Of a DNA stretch of 64,000 nucleotides, positions 1 to 9,436 are shown piece by piece. This DNA comes from Mycobacterium sp. BK086. GTDB lineage: Bacteria > Actinomycetota > Actinomycetes > Mycobacteriales > Mycobacteriaceae. Position 1 is the first letter of the stretch; each line of letters begins with the position of its first letter. The position numbers and the translations under genes are program-made. The stretch spans positions 1,736,001-1,800,000 of the forward strand of contig SNWL01000003.1 in the NCBI GenBank assembly GCA_004362315.1, written 5' to 3'. The notes under the pieces are model-generated. The model did no database searches and was not told where the DNA came from. It saw only the letters and a list, made by a program, of their open reading frames with translations.

Positions 1-992
1 GTGAACCGTTCGAGATCGCTCCAGCCGTAGCCGAACGCCTCGACAAGGCGCAGCATTTCCTGGCTCATCGTGGTGTCGCTCATCAGTCGGTTGTCGGTGT
101 TGACCGTGACCCGGAACCGCAGCCGGGCCAGCAGATCGAAGGGATGGCTGGCGATACTGGCCACCGCACCGGTCTGCACATTGGAGCTCGGACACAGCTC
201 CAGCGGAATCCGCTTGTCGCGCAGGATCGCGGCCAGCGGACCCAGCCTGGCCGTCCCGTCGGGCAGCACCTCGATATCGTCGACGATGCGCACCCCATGG
301 CCCAGCCGATCAGCGCCGCAGTAGGCCAGCGCCTCGTGAATGGACGGCAGGCCGAAGGCCTCACCGGCATGAATCGTGAAGCGCGCGTTGTTGGTTCGCA
401 TGTATTCGAACGCGTCGAGGTGACGGGTGGGCGGGTAGCCCGCTTCGGCGCCCGCGATGTCGAAGCCCACGACTCCCTTGTCCCGGAACCGGATCGCCAG
501 CTCGGCGATGCCCCGGGAGCGGGCGGCGTGCCGCATGGCGGTCACCAGGCAGCGCACCACGATCGGACGCCCGGCCGCGGCCGCGGCCTTTTCTCCGTCG
601 GCGAAACCGGCCAGCACCGCGTCCACCACCTCGTCGAGGGACAGACCGCCGTCGATGTGCAGTTCGGGGGCGAACCGCACCTCGGCGTACACCACGTTGT
701 CGGCGGCCAGGTCCTCGACACATTCGAACGCCACCCGGTGCAGGGACTCGGTGGTCTGCATGACCGCGACGGTGTGGGCGAACGGCTCGAGGTAGCGCAC
801 CAGCGACCCGCTGTGCGCGGCGGTGCGGAAGAACTCGGCCAACCCGGCCTCATCGGTGGCGGGCAGCCCGTCGTAGCCGATGTGCTCGGCGATTTCCAGC
901 ACCGTGGCCGGGCGCAGCCCGCCGTCGAGGTGGTCGTGCAGGAGCGCTTTGGGCGCCTGGCCGATCATGTCGAGGGTCAGCGGTGTGGGCAT
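1..992 (-). CDS. add: Adenosine deaminase (3' end outside window)
   Basis: Purine salvage enzyme that deaminates adenosine (and deoxyadenosine) to inosine in the cytoplasm. The visible 330 residues start [10 protein letters not shown] and carry the metal-binding [12 protein letters not shown] motif near the N-terminus, then TIHAGE, a GHGVRI segment and ELCPSSN, all typical of the TIM-barrel deaminase family. The C-terminal 30 or so residues lie beyond the window, so the gene is incomplete here. The ATG overlaps the deoA stop (TGATG), so it is the last gene of a translationally coupled cdd-deoA-add salvage operon. Same order as Rv3315c-Rv3313c in M. tuberculosis as I recall it. Identification is secure; nothing unusual is seen in the visible part. 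Confidence 0.95.
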   Translation of the reverse strand, partial: MPTPLTLDMIGQAPKALLHDHLDGGLRPATVLEIAEHIGYDGLPATDEAGLAEFFRTAAHSGSLVRYLEPFAHTVAVMQTTESLHRVAFECVEDLAADNVVYAEVRFAPELHIDGGLSLDEVVDAVLAGFADGEKAAAAAGRPIVVRCLVTAMRHAARSRGIAELAIRFRDKGVVGFDIAGAEAGYPPTRHLDAFEYMRTNNARFTIHAGEAFGLPSIHEALAYCGADRLGHGVRIVDDIEVLPDGTARLGPLAAILRDKRIPLELCPSSNVQTGAVASIASHPFDLLARLRFRVTVNTDNRLMSDTTMSQEMLRLVEAFGYGWSDLERF

Positions 993-2290
993 CAGGCGAT
1001 CCGATCGATGATCAACGGCCGGGCATGACGGTGGTGATCGACGACGGACCAGGACCCCTCGAGTTCGCCCATGGCCGCGGGAATCCGCTCACGGGTGTCG
1101 GTGTAGAGGGTGAAGAGCGGCTCACCTGCGGAAACCGGTTCGCCGGGGCGGCGGTGCAGACGAACGCCTGCGCCGGATTGCACGCGTTCTCCCGGGGTGG
1201 CCCGGCCAGCGCCGAGCCGCCACACCGTCAGCCCCATCGCCATCGCGTCGATGTCCCCCATTGTGCCGCCTCGCGGGGCCAGCACGGTCTCGGAATGAAC
1301 ACCGATCGGAAGCTGTGCGTGAACATCTCCGCCCTGTGCGCTCACCAGCGCGCGGAACGTGTCCATCGCGGTGCCGTCGCGCAGGGTCTGCGCCGGGTCG
1401 CGATCGTCGATCCCGGCCAGGTCCAGCATCTCGGCGGCCAGCCGCAACGTCAGCTCCACCACGTCCTCGGGGCCGCCACCGGCGAGTACCTCGAGTGACT
1501 CGGCGACCTCCAGGGAGTTTCCGACCGTGCGCCCCAGTGGGATGTCCATATCGGTCAGCACTGCTCGCGTCGGGATGCTCTGGGCCAGACCCAGCTCCAC
1601 CATGGTGGCGGCCAACTCCCGCGATTCGGCCTCGGTCTTCAGGAACGCGCCGCGGCCGACCTTCACATCGAGCACCAGGGCGTCGGCGCCCTCGGCCAGC
1701 TTTTTGCTCATCACCGAACTGGCAATCAACGGCAGGGATTCGACCGTGCCGGTGACATCACGCAGCGCATAGATCTTGCGATCGGCGGGAGCCAGCTCAC
1801 CGGCGGCGAAGATGGCCGCGCCGATCTCCGATAATTGCTGGCGCACTTGAGATTTGGTGATCTCGGCGGTGAATCCGGGGATCGATTCCAGCTTGTCAAG
1901 GGTGCCGCCGGTATGTCCGAGACCGCGCCCCGCGGCCTGTGGAACCGTCGCACCGCAGGCGGCGACGACGGCGACCAGGGGAATGGTGATCTTGTCGCCC
2001 ACACCGCCTGTCGAGTGTTTGTCCACGGTCCGCAGCGGGTGTCCGTCGCGGCGCAGATCGCTGAAGTCCAGTTTCTCGCCGGAGGCGATCATCGCCGTCG
2101 TCCACCGGGAGATCTCGGCGCGATCCATCCCGCGTAGGAAGATCGCCATCAGCAGCGCCGACATCTGCTCGTCGGCGACCCGCCCGTAGGTGTAGGCGTC
2201 GATCACCCAGTCGATGGCGTCGTCGGTCAGCCGGAAGCCGTCACGCTTGGTCCGGATGACCGTCGGCGCGTCGAATGTGAACTCCGTCAC
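992..2290 (-). CDS. deoA: Thymidine phosphorylase
   Basis: Phosphorolyses thymidine or deoxyuridine to the base plus 2-deoxyribose 1-phosphate. The 432-residue product has the expected family length. The family signature is present as the phosphate-binding [10 protein letters not shown] loop near residue 90, followed by [16 protein letters not shown] and VMSKKLAEG. The C-terminal pyrimidine nucleoside phosphorylase domain covers about residues 345-420. GTG start; GTGA overlap with the cdd stop, and the stop overlaps the add start, so translation is coupled across the operon. Mycobacterial genomes use this gene together with cdd and add for nucleoside salvage. No anomaly. Confidence 0.95.
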   Translation of the reverse strand: MTEFTFDAPTVIRTKRDGFRLTDDAIDWVIDAYTYGRVADEQMSALLMAIFLRGMDRAEISRWTTAMIASGEKLDFSDLRRDGHPLRTVDKHSTGGVGDKITIPLVAVVAACGATVPQAAGRGLGHTGGTLDKLESIPGFTAEITKSQVRQQLSEIGAAIFAAGELAPADRKIYALRDVTGTVESLPLIASSVMSKKLAEGADALVLDVKVGRGAFLKTEAESRELAATMVELGLAQSIPTRAVLTDMDIPLGRTVGNSLEVAESLEVLAGGGPEDVVELTLRLAAEMLDLAGIDDRDPAQTLRDGTAMDTFRALVSAQGGDVHAQLPIGVHSETVLAPRGGTMGDIDAMAMGLTVWRLGAGRATPGERVQSGAGVRLHRRPGEPVSAGEPLFTLYTDTRERIPAAMGELEGSWSVVDHHRHARPLIIDRIA

Positions 2291-2700
2291 GGCTTTTCCC
2301 GTTCCACCCGGGCCAGATCATCGGGGCCGAACGCGTCGGGCAGCAGCTCGGCCAGGCGGCGCGGGCCATCGGAGTGATCGATGAGCAATTCTGGCCCACC
2401 GTGCTCGAGAAGCAATTGACGACAGCGCCCGCATGGCATCAGCGTCGCGCCGGTGGCGTCGACCACCGTCACTGCGAGCAGCCTGCCACCACCGCCGGAG
2501 ACCAGTGCGCAGACCACCGCGCACTCGGCGCAGAGACCTAGGCCATATGAGACATTCTCCACATTGCAGCCGGTGACCACGCGGCCGTCGTCGACCAGTG
2601 CCGCCGCCCCGACCGGGAACCGCGAGTAGGGCGCATAGGCGTGAAGAGACACCTCAATAGCCTTGGTGCGCAATGACTTCCACTCGATTTCCGTCGTCAT
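2287..2700 (-). CDS. cdd: Cytidine deaminase
   Basis: Deaminates cytidine and deoxycytidine to uridine and deoxyuridine; homotetrameric zinc enzyme of the small CDA family. The 137-residue product shows the zinc site CAEC (catalytic Glu beside the first Cys) and PCGRCRQLL, and the substrate-binding GCNVEN segment. An in-frame extension to 2778 exists, but ATG at 2700 (MTTEIEWKS) gives the usual length of about 133-137 residues, so I use it. First gene of the cdd-deoA-add operon, divergent from sdhC with about 180 bp between them. I see no clear leaderless hexamer in front of it. Confidence 0.93.
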   Translation of the reverse strand: MTTEIEWKSLRTKAIEVSLHAYAPYSRFPVGAAALVDDGRVVTGCNVENVSYGLGLCAECAVVCALVSGGGGRLLAVTVVDATGATLMPCGRCRQLLLEHGGPELLIDHSDGPRRLAELLPDAFGPDDLARVEREKP

Positions 2701-2878
2701 GTGTCGCTCACCACACCCGTACTGAATGCATTCACCAACCGCCTCGCCGACGTTGTGTTGCAGCGGCTGTTCGGCCAAATCGGTCGCCCAACCGCCTCTT
2801 ATCCAGCCACGCTAGTTCTTTGGAGCCTGGAAACGGAGTTAGAGTCCACCAAAAGCAACGATGGCGTTGGAGGCGCTG

Positions 2879-3265
2879 ATGAGTACAGTCCGGCGACGGC
2901 GCACTCTTTACCGCGGCGACCCCGGTATGTGGTCGTGGGTGCTGCACCGCATCACCGGCGCGACGATCTTCTTCTTCCTCTTCGTCCACGTCCTCGACAC
3001 CGCTCTGGTCCGGGTCAGCCCAGAGGCCTACAACGAGGTCGTCGGCACCTACAAGACGCCGATCGTCGGGCTGATGGAGATCGGCCTGGTGGCCGCGCTG
3101 CTCTATCACGCACTCAACGGAGTGCGAATCATCCTCATCGACTTCTGGTGGAAGGGACCGCGCTATCAACGCCAGATGTTGTGGGCGGTGGCCGGAGTCT
3201 GGCTGCTGGTCATGGTCCCCTCGCTGGTGATCATCGGCATGCACATGGCGGAGCGGTTCCTGTGA
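2879..3265 (+). CDS. sdhC: Succinate dehydrogenase cytochrome b556 subunit
   Basis: Membrane anchor subunit of respiratory complex II; binds heme b and forms part of the quinone site. About 128 residues with three membrane segments (about residues 25-45, 60-85 and 100-125) and conserved histidines in WVLHRITGA and LYHALNGVR, the latter matching heme-ligating helices of the family. An upstream in-frame ATG at 2861 exists, but GGAGG at 2869-2873 sits five bases before ATG 2879, so the shorter start (MSTVRRRR) is preferred. First gene of sdhCDAB; its stop overlaps the sdhD start. Confidence 0.92.
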   Translation: MSTVRRRRTLYRGDPGMWSWVLHRITGATIFFFLFVHVLDTALVRVSPEAYNEVVGTYKTPIVGLMEIGLVAALLYHALNGVRIILIDFWWKGPRYQRQMLWAVAGVWLLVMVPSLVIIGMHMAERFL

Positions 3266-3723
3266 GCGCGCCCGAGAACCGGCTCGGCCCGCCGGCCCCG
3301 ATTCTGGAACGCAGCCACGACCGCCCGGCCGGGCTGGACAATCCGCGCACCCCGCGCCGTCGCGGCGGCATGCCCAATTTCGAGAAGTACGCATGGCTGT
3401 TCATGCGCTTCTCCGGCGTCGTCCTGATCTTCCTCGCGCTGGGTCACCTGTTCATCGGACTGATGTGGGACGGCGGCGTCTACCGCATCGACTTCAACTA
3501 CGTCGCCCAGCGCTGGGCGTCACCGTTCTGGCAGACCTGGGACCTGTTGCTCCTCTGGCTGGCACAACTGCACGGCGGCAACGGGATCCGCACGATCATC
3601 GGCGATTACGCCCGCAAGGACTCCACCAAGTTCTGGCTGAACTCGCTGCTGGCGGTCTCGCTGCTCATCGTGCTGGTGGTGGGTACCTACGTGCTGCTGA
3701 CCTTCGATCCGAACATCTCCTAG
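3262..3723 (+). CDS. sdhD: Succinate dehydrogenase membrane anchor subunit
   Basis: Second hydrophobic anchor of complex II. The 153-residue protein starts with GTG inside the sdhC stop (GTGA overlap). A proline- and arginine-rich cytosolic N-terminus of about 40 residues is followed by three predicted helices (about 48-68, 88-108 and 125-147). The stretch WLAQLHGGNGIRTIIGDYA carries a conserved His next to a conserved Arg, as in anchor subunits that contribute to the heme and quinone pocket. Thirteen bases separate it from sdhA. A much longer in-frame ORF begins near 2701, but that part overlaps sdhC and is not coding. Confidence 0.92.
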   Translation: MSAPENRLGPPAPILERSHDRPAGLDNPRTPRRRGGMPNFEKYAWLFMRFSGVVLIFLALGHLFIGLMWDGGVYRIDFNYVAQRWASPFWQTWDLLLLWLAQLHGGNGIRTIIGDYARKDSTKFWLNSLLAVSLLIVLVVGTYVLLTFDPNIS

Positions 3724-3736
3724 TTCCGAGGCGAAA

Positions 3737-5491
3737 ATGATTACCGAACACCGCTACGACGTGGTCATCGTCGGCGCAGGCGGGGCGGGCATGCGCGCCG
3801 CCGTCGAGGCAGGCCCGCGGGTGCGCACCGCGGTGCTGACCAAGCTGTACCCGACCCGCTCACACACCGGTGCCGCGCAGGGCGGCATGTGCGCGGCGCT
3901 GGCCAATGTCGAAGAGGACAACTGGGAGTGGCACACCTTCGACACCGTCAAGGGCGGCGACTACCTCGCCGACCAGGACGCGGTGGAGATCATGTGCAAG
4001 GAAGCCATCGACGCGGTGCTCGACCTCGAGAAGATGGGGATGCCGTTCAACCGCACCCCCGAGGGGCGGATCGACCAGCGCCGCTTCGGGGGGCACACCC
4101 GCGATCACGGAAAGGCGCCGGTGCGTCGGGCCTGTTATGCCGCCGACCGCACCGGCCACATGATTCTGCAGACGCTTTACCAAAACTGCGTGAAGCACGA
4201 TGTGCAGTTCTTCAACGAGTTCTACGCCCTGGACCTGGCATTGACCGAGACCCCGAGCGGTCCGGTGGCCACCGGCGTGATCGCCTACGAGCTGGCGACC
4301 GGGGACATCCACATCTTCCACGCCAAGGCCGTCGTGTTTGCCACCGGCGGTTCGGGCCGAATGTACAAGACCACCTCCAACGCGCACACCCTGACTGGCG
4401 ACGGGCTGGGCATCATCTTCCGCAAGGGACTTCCCTTGGAGGACATGGAGTTTCATCAGTTCCACCCGACCGGTCTGGCCGGCCTTGGCATCCTGATCTC
4501 CGAGGCCGTCCGCGGCGAGGGAGGCCGACTGCTCAACGGCGAGGGCGAGCGGTTCATGGAGCGCTACGCCCCGACGATCGTCGACCTGGCCCCGCGCGAC
4601 ATCGTCGCCCGCTCGATGGTGCTCGAGGTGCTGGAAGGCCGCGGCGCCGGACCGCACAAGGATTACGTCTACATCGACGTGCGCCACCTCGGCGAGGACG
4701 TGCTCGAGGCCAAGCTGCCCGACATTACCGAGTTCGCCCGCACCTACCTGGGCGTGGACCCGGTCAAGGAGCTGGTGCCGGTCTACCCGACCTGCCACTA
4801 CGTCATGGGCGGCATCCCGACCACGATCACCGGACAGGTGTTGCGCAACAACACCACAACCATCCCCGGCCTGTACGCCGCCGGCGAGTGCGCATGTGTG
4901 TCGGTGCACGGCGCCAACCGGCTGGGCACCAACTCGCTGCTGGACATCAACGTGTTCGGCCGCCGCGCAGGCATTTCCGCCGCCAACTACGCTCTCGGCC
5001 ACGACTTCGTCGACCTGCCGGACGCACCGGCCACCATGGTGGTGAAGTGGGTGGCCGACATCCTGAGCGAGCACGGCAACGAGCGTGTCGCCGACATCCG
5101 CAGCGAGCTGCAGCAGTCGATGGACAACAATGCCGCGGTGTTCCGCACCGAGGAGACACTCAAGCAAGCACTGACCGACATTCACGCCCTCAAGGAGCGC
5201 TACGCCCGGATCTCGGTGCACGACAAGGGCAAGCGCTACAACAGCGACCTGCTGGAGGCGATCGAGCTGGGCTTCCTGCTCGAGCTGGCCGAGGTCACCG
5301 TCGTCGGTGCGCTGAACCGCAAGGAGTCTCGTGGCGGACACGCCCGCGAGGACTACCCCAACCGCGACGACACCAACTACATGCGCCACACCATGGCGTA
5401 CAAGGAAGGTGCCGAGCTGCTGAGCGATATCCGGCTGGACTACAAGCCGGTGGTGCAGACCCGCTACGAGCCGATGGAGCGCAAATACTGA
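3737..5491 (+). CDS. sdhA: Succinate dehydrogenase flavoprotein subunit
   Basis: Catalytic subunit that oxidises succinate to fumarate with covalently bound FAD. The 584-residue product has the dinucleotide-binding GAGGAGMRAAVEA motif at the N-terminus, the flavinylation region TRSHTGAAQGG (His attachment site), HQFHPTG in the active-site region, and GGIPTTITGQV with the capping-domain arginine region downstream. Length is normal for the Sdh2-like mycobacterial enzyme. Second last in sdhCDAB; one base separates its stop from sdhB. Identification is secure. A 573-codon open frame on the opposite strand is a GC-bias shadow. Confidence 0.97.
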   Translation: MITEHRYDVVIVGAGGAGMRAAVEAGPRVRTAVLTKLYPTRSHTGAAQGGMCAALANVEEDNWEWHTFDTVKGGDYLADQDAVEIMCKEAIDAVLDLEKMGMPFNRTPEGRIDQRRFGGHTRDHGKAPVRRACYAADRTGHMILQTLYQNCVKHDVQFFNEFYALDLALTETPSGPVATGVIAYELATGDIHIFHAKAVVFATGGSGRMYKTTSNAHTLTGDGLGIIFRKGLPLEDMEFHQFHPTGLAGLGILISEAVRGEGGRLLNGEGERFMERYAPTIVDLAPRDIVARSMVLEVLEGRGAGPHKDYVYIDVRHLGEDVLEAKLPDITEFARTYLGVDPVKELVPVYPTCHYVMGGIPTTITGQVLRNNTTTIPGLYAAGECACVSVHGANRLGTNSLLDINVFGRRAGISAANYALGHDFVDLPDAPATMVVKWVADILSEHGNERVADIRSELQQSMDNNAAVFRTEETLKQALTDIHALKERYARISVHDKGKRYNSDLLEAIELGFLLELAEVTVVGALNRKESRGGHAREDYPNRDDTNYMRHTMAYKEGAELLSDIRLDYKPVVQTRYEPMERKY

Positions 5492-5492
5492 T

Positions 5493-6263
5493 ATGACCAT
5501 CGCACCTGAGCTGAAAGAACCTGCGCTGCCGCCGATCCCGGACGGGGCGGTGATGGTGACGCTGAAGATCGCCCGGTTCAACCCAGAGGATCCCGATGCC
5601 GCCGGCTACCAGAGTTTCCGGGTGCCGTGCCTGCCTTCGGATCGATTGTTGAACCTGCTGATCTATGTGAAGAGCTACCTGGACGGCACGCTGACGTTCC
5701 GCCGCTCGTGCGCGCACGGGGTGTGCGGTTCGGACGCGATGCGCATCAACGGCGTGAACCGGCTGGCGTGCAAGGTGCTGATGCGCGATCTGCTGCCCAA
5801 GAAGGACAAACCGCTGACCATCACCATCGAGCCGATCAAGGGTCTGGCCGTGGAGAAGGACCTGGTGGTCAACATGGAGCCGTTCTTCGACGCGTACCGC
5901 GCGGTCAAGCCGTACCTGATGACGTCGGGTAATGCACCCACCCGCGAACGCATCCAGAGCCCGACCGACCGGGCCCGCTACGACGACACCACCAAGTGCA
6001 TCCTGTGCGCCTGCTGCACGACCAGCTGCCCGGTGTACTGGAGCGAGGGGTCGTACTTCGGACCGGCCGCGATCGTGAACGCGCACCGGTTCATCTTCGA
6101 CAGCCGCGACGAGGGCGCCGCCGAGCGTCTGGACATCCTCAACGAGGTCGACGGGGTGTGGCGCTGCCGCACGACATTCAACTGCACCGACGCGTGCCCC
6201 CGCGGCATCGAGGTCACCAAGGCGATTCAGGAGGTCAAGCGCGCGCTCATGTTCGCGCGCTGA
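5493..6263 (+). CDS. sdhB: Succinate dehydrogenase iron-sulfur subunit
   Basis: Electron-transfer subunit of complex II with [2Fe-2S], [4Fe-4S] and [3Fe-4S] centres. The plant-type cluster site CAHGVCGSD uses Asp at the fourth position, as in many SdhB proteins. It is followed by CILCACCTTSCP and CTDACPRGI for the two cuboidal clusters. At 256 residues the length is normal. ATG lies one base after the sdhA stop. The 3' end overlaps the stop of the convergent fadD17-like gene by 17 bp, so no terminator can fit between the two operons. Confidence 0.96.
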   Translation: MTIAPELKEPALPPIPDGAVMVTLKIARFNPEDPDAAGYQSFRVPCLPSDRLLNLLIYVKSYLDGTLTFRRSCAHGVCGSDAMRINGVNRLACKVLMRDLLPKKDKPLTITIEPIKGLAVEKDLVVNMEPFFDAYRAVKPYLMTSGNAPTRERIQSPTDRARYDDTTKCILCACCTTSCPVYWSEGSYFGPAAIVNAHRFIFDSRDEGAAERLDILNEVDGVWRCRTTFNCTDACPRGIEVTKAIQEVKRALMFAR

Positions 6264-7827
6264 CCTGATAGCTGGTCGACCGAGCAGGGCGCTCCCACAA
6301 CACGCCCGCACCGGCGGTCACGCCGGCCGCGCTCAGTTCGCGCTTGAGGATCTTGTTGGTGGCGGTCTGCGGTAAGTCGTCGTTGATGCGGACGAACCGG
6401 GGCCAGGCCTTGGGCGACAGGTCGGCCTGCGTGGCCAGGAACGCCTCGAACTGCTCAGGTGTCAGCGACTCCCCTTGGCGCAGAACAACTGCCGCCATCA
6501 CCTGGTCACCAACCCGGTCGTCGGGCACGGCGTAAACGGCCACCTGGTTGAGCTGCGGCAGCCGCAGCAGGATCCGCTCGATCGGTGCGGCGGCCATGTT
6601 CTCGCCGTCGACCCGCATCCAGTCCGAGGTGCGGCCGGCCAGATAGATCCAGCCGTCGGCGTCCTTGTAGGCCAGATCCCCCGTCCAGTACATTCCGTGA
6701 CGCATCCGCTCGGAGGTGGCGGCCGGGTCGTTGTAGTAGCCGGTGAAGGGGCCCGAACCCGTCGTGTTGACCAGCTCCCCGACCGCCTCGTCGGCGTTGG
6801 CCAGTGCGCCGTTGTTGTCGAAAACAGCTGTGGCACACTCGGTCACGGTGTCGGCATGGTAGATCGCGACACCACCCCAGCCTTTGCCGATCGAGCCGGG
6901 CGGGGTACCGTTCTCGCGCACCACGACGACGGCGAACTCGCTGGATCCGAAGCCATCCATGATGCGACAGCCGAACCGCCGGGAGAATTCGGCGATATCG
7001 CGCTCGGTGGCCTCGTTGCCGTACATGACGCGCAGCGGGTTGTCGGCGTCGTCGGGTTGCTCGGGGGTGGCCAACACCAGCGCCAGTGGCTTTCCGACGT
7101 AGTTCATGAACGTGACGCCGAACCGCCTGATATCGGGAAGCAGGCGTGACACCGAGAACTTCACCGGCACCATCGCCGCTCCCGCCGATGTCGCCACCGA
7201 GAAGCCAACGGCCACACCGTTGGAGTGGAACAGAGGCATCGCCAGGTAGCAGACGTCGGCGGCGGTGATGTCCATCTGGGCGACCAGGCTCATGCCGCAC
7301 ATCACGCTCATCGCGTGGGCGAACGGGACCGCTTTGGGGTTGCCGCTGGTGCCGGAGGTGAAGATCATCATGAACGGGTCGTTTCCACTGACCTCATGAG
7401 GGACAAGTGGTTTCGCAGCAGCCACGGCCTCGGCGTAGCGGGGTCCCGTCACGTCGATCACGGTGACGCCGGTGAGGTCGAGCCCGTCGAGCAGCGGGGC
7501 GTGGTCGGTGTCGACCAGTAGCAGCTGGCAATCCGACCGGTGGATGTCAGAGGCCAGCCCCTCGCCGCGGCGCGTGGTGTTGATCCCGCACAGTACGTAT
7601 CCGCCGAGCGCGGCGGCGGCCATCGACCGCACATACGCCGGTGAATTCGTCAGCAGCGCACCGATATGCAGTGGACGCTGCGGGTCGGTCAGCGCGAGCA
7701 GCGCGGCGGCTTCGGCGGCCGCCTCGGCCAGGTATTCCCGCCACGTCCAGCTGCGCTCCGGCGAGATCACCGCGACGGTGTCGTCGTTCGCCCGGGTTCG
7801 CAGCAGCTTCTGGACGGTGTCGATCAT
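6247..7827 (-). CDS. FadD17-like fatty acyl / steroid-acid CoA ligase
   Basis: ANL-superfamily acyl-CoA synthetase of 526 residues that would activate a carboxylic acid to its CoA thioester. Motifs: TSGTSGNPKAVPFAH (ATP-binding loop), GDLAYKDADGW and the hinge region GRTSDWMRVDGENM, and a C-terminal ATNKILKRE with the adenylation lysine. Closest recalled relatives are FadD17-type ligases, which in M. tuberculosis lie beside fadE26-fadE27 and act on the shortened cholesterol side chain. Start ATG 7827 (MIDTVQKLL) overlaps the upstream stop (ATGA); a longer frame to 8076 overlaps the DUF35 gene. Last gene of a seven-gene operon; the substrate is inferred only from neighbours. Confidence 0.85.
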   Translation of the reverse strand: MIDTVQKLLRTRANDDTVAVISPERSWTWREYLAEAAAEAAALLALTDPQRPLHIGALLTNSPAYVRSMAAAALGGYVLCGINTTRRGEGLASDIHRSDCQLLLVDTDHAPLLDGLDLTGVTVIDVTGPRYAEAVAAAKPLVPHEVSGNDPFMMIFTSGTSGNPKAVPFAHAMSVMCGMSLVAQMDITAADVCYLAMPLFHSNGVAVGFSVATSAGAAMVPVKFSVSRLLPDIRRFGVTFMNYVGKPLALVLATPEQPDDADNPLRVMYGNEATERDIAEFSRRFGCRIMDGFGSSEFAVVVVRENGTPPGSIGKGWGGVAIYHADTVTECATAVFDNNGALANADEAVGELVNTTGSGPFTGYYNDPAATSERMRHGMYWTGDLAYKDADGWIYLAGRTSDWMRVDGENMAAAPIERILLRLPQLNQVAVYAVPDDRVGDQVMAAVVLRQGESLTPEQFEAFLATQADLSPKAWPRFVRINDDLPQTATNKILKRELSAAGVTAGAGVLWERPARSTSYQVSART

Positions 7828-8237
7828 GTGTCGGCCGGCCGGTAGCGCAACAGGGTCATGCCGGTGTCGGGAAGATCGCAGAACACCGGGGTGACGCGCA
7901 TCCCGATGCGGACGGCTTCGGGGTCGACGTCCACCAGTTCGGTCGAGAACCGCGGGCCGACATCCCATTGCACCACCGCGGGCAGCTGTGGCAGCGCATC
8001 CGCCCACGGCGGGCCGGTGGGGCGACGTCCGACGGTGTAGGTGTACAGCGTTGCCGCGCCGTCGATCTCGCGCCACTCGAGGTCGTCGGCCAGGGTGCCC
8101 GGCGCCAGTGTGCGGGGATAGAACACATAGCGGTCAGCCGACGGCGAGTACTGGATGAGGATTCGGTGCTGAGCCAGGGCGTCCCAAAACGGCCGGGACA
8201 CCGGGGTGGGTTCGGGGACCGGAATCGGTTCGGCCAT
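7824..8237 (-). CDS. DUF35 (OB-fold) acyl-CoA-associated protein lacking zinc cysteines
   Basis: 137-residue protein of the DUF35/OB-fold family that accompanies thiolase-like lipid-transfer proteins. In the cholesterol igr operon this domain is fused to the C-terminus of the hydratase subunit ChsH2 and binds the aldolase Ltp2. The N-terminal helix (residues 14-30) and the OB-fold part (LYTYTVGRR, VVQWDVGPR, IGMRVTPVF) are visible. The usual rubredoxin-like CxxC...CxxC zinc ribbon is replaced by IQYSPSADRYVFYPR without cysteines. Translationally coupled to genes on both sides (TGATG upstream, ATGA downstream). Likely acts with the adjacent Ltp2-like protein; this is inferred. Confidence 0.8.
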   Translation of the reverse strand: MAEPIPVPEPTPVSRPFWDALAQHRILIQYSPSADRYVFYPRTLAPGTLADDLEWREIDGAATLYTYTVGRRPTGPPWADALPQLPAVVQWDVGPRFSTELVDVDPEAVRIGMRVTPVFCDLPDTGMTLLRYRPADT

Positions 8238-9436
8238 CAGTCGCCTCCCAGCACCAGGGCCACCTGCTCGCTCATGATGCCGCCGGTGCCCGCCACGAAT
8301 GCGATGTTCGCGTCGGCAACCTGGGCGGCCGCCGAGCGCCCCATCAGCTGGCGGGCGGCGTCGACGACGTGGTGCATGCCCCCGGACATCCCGGCCTGCC
8401 CGTAGGACAGCTGCCCGCCCGCGGTGTTCAGCGGGAAGTCGCCACGGAAGGTGAGGTCGTGCTCCTTGATCCAGCTCATGCCCTGGCCTTTGAGGCAGAA
8501 GCCGGCGTCCTCCAGCGTCATCAGCACGGTGATCGTGTAGCAGTCGTAGATCGAGGCGATGTCGACGTCGGCCGGCGTCAGCCCGGCCATCGCGAAGGCC
8601 CGCTGCGCCGAGCGGGCGATCGGGGTGACCATCGGATCCTGGGCGTAGGTGGTGGTCTTGAACGAGATGTGCTCACCGAAACCCTTGATCCAGACCGGCC
8701 GGTGGCGGGACTTGCGGGCCAGATCCGCGTTGGCGATCAGCACACCGGTGCCGCCGTGCACCGGCATGACGATCTCCAGCATGCGGATCGGATCGGCGAT
8801 CATCGGGCTGTCCAGCACGTCGGCTTCGGTGATCGGCTTACCGTGGAACACCGCGCCGGGGTGGGCGCAGGCGTTGGTGCGCTGGTCCACCACGATCTTG
8901 GCAAGTGCCGACGGGTCGTAGCCGTACTGTGCGCCGTAGCGCTGCGCGATCTGTGCGAACGGGGCGTTCTGCCCGACGTTTCCGTAGGGGATCTCGTATT
9001 CGGCCTGTGGGGAGCCGTAGTTGTTGCTCGACGCCCCATACCAACTCGGCGCCACCGGCGGACGGCGCTCGGAGCGCGGCAGCGCCCGCGAGCCGGGCAG
9101 CACCGCCAGCACCGCGTCGCACAGCCCGAGCTCGACGGCGACGGCCGCGCGCCACACCATGGCCGCCGACGTCGCGCCGCCCAGGTCGACCCGCTCACCG
9201 AAATCGATGGGCAGCCCGAGGTATTCGGACAGGGTGGCCGGGACGAACATGTCGGATTCGGCGAGCCCGTGTGAGATCAGGCCGTTGACCACACCCGCGT
9301 CCAGCCCGGCGTCGTCCAGCACCAGTTTGGTCAGCGCCGCGTACTGATCCAGAGTGAACAGTTCGGGACGGGTGGGCTTGCGTTCGGCGGGCAGCTCGGC
9401 GATCCCGACGATCGCCGCCTCGCCGGCCAGCCTCAT
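8237..9436 (-). CDS. Ltp2-type thiolase-like retro-aldolase
   Basis: 399-residue thiolase-fold protein of the lipid-transfer/SCP-x group. The position of the thiolase catalytic Cys reads DLGGATSA with no Cys, while tyrosines are present in SIYDCYTITV (Y297/Y300) and GGQLSYGQAG (Y345). These positions match the two tyrosines reported for Ltp2, which cleaves the 17-hydroxy side-chain CoA ester retro-aldolically. I therefore call it an aldolase rather than a thiolase. Other conserved parts are PVHGGTGV and HHVVDAARQL. Its start overlaps the upstream maoC stop (TGATG) and its stop overlaps the DUF35 start. Substrate probably a beta-hydroxyacyl-CoA with a ring or branched tail. Confidence 0.85.
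   Translation of the reverse strand: MRLAGEAAIVGIAELPAERKPTRPELFTLDQYAALTKLVLDDAGLDAGVVNGLISHGLAESDMFVPATLSEYLGLPIDFGERVDLGGATSAAMVWRAAVAVELGLCDAVLAVLPGSRALPRSERRPPVAPSWYGASSNNYGSPQAEYEIPYGNVGQNAPFAQIAQRYGAQYGYDPSALAKIVVDQRTNACAHPGAVFHGKPITEADVLDSPMIADPIRMLEIVMPVHGGTGVLIANADLARKSRHRPVWIKGFGEHISFKTTTYAQDPMVTPIARSAQRAFAMAGLTPADVDIASIYDCYTITVLMTLEDAGFCLKGQGMSWIKEHDLTFRGDFPLNTAGGQLSYGQAGMSGGMHHVVDAARQLMGRSAAAQVADANIAFVAGTGGIMSEQVALVLGGD

Noticed and set aside
3860..5581. 573-codon open frame opposite sdhA
   Set aside because: Shadow frame of a well conserved gene; no recognisable protein features.
8237..9436. Annotation as acetyl-CoA acetyltransferase (thiolase)
   Set aside because: The catalytic Cys position is replaced (DLGGATSA) and the Ltp2-type tyrosines are present, so thiolase chemistry is unlikely.
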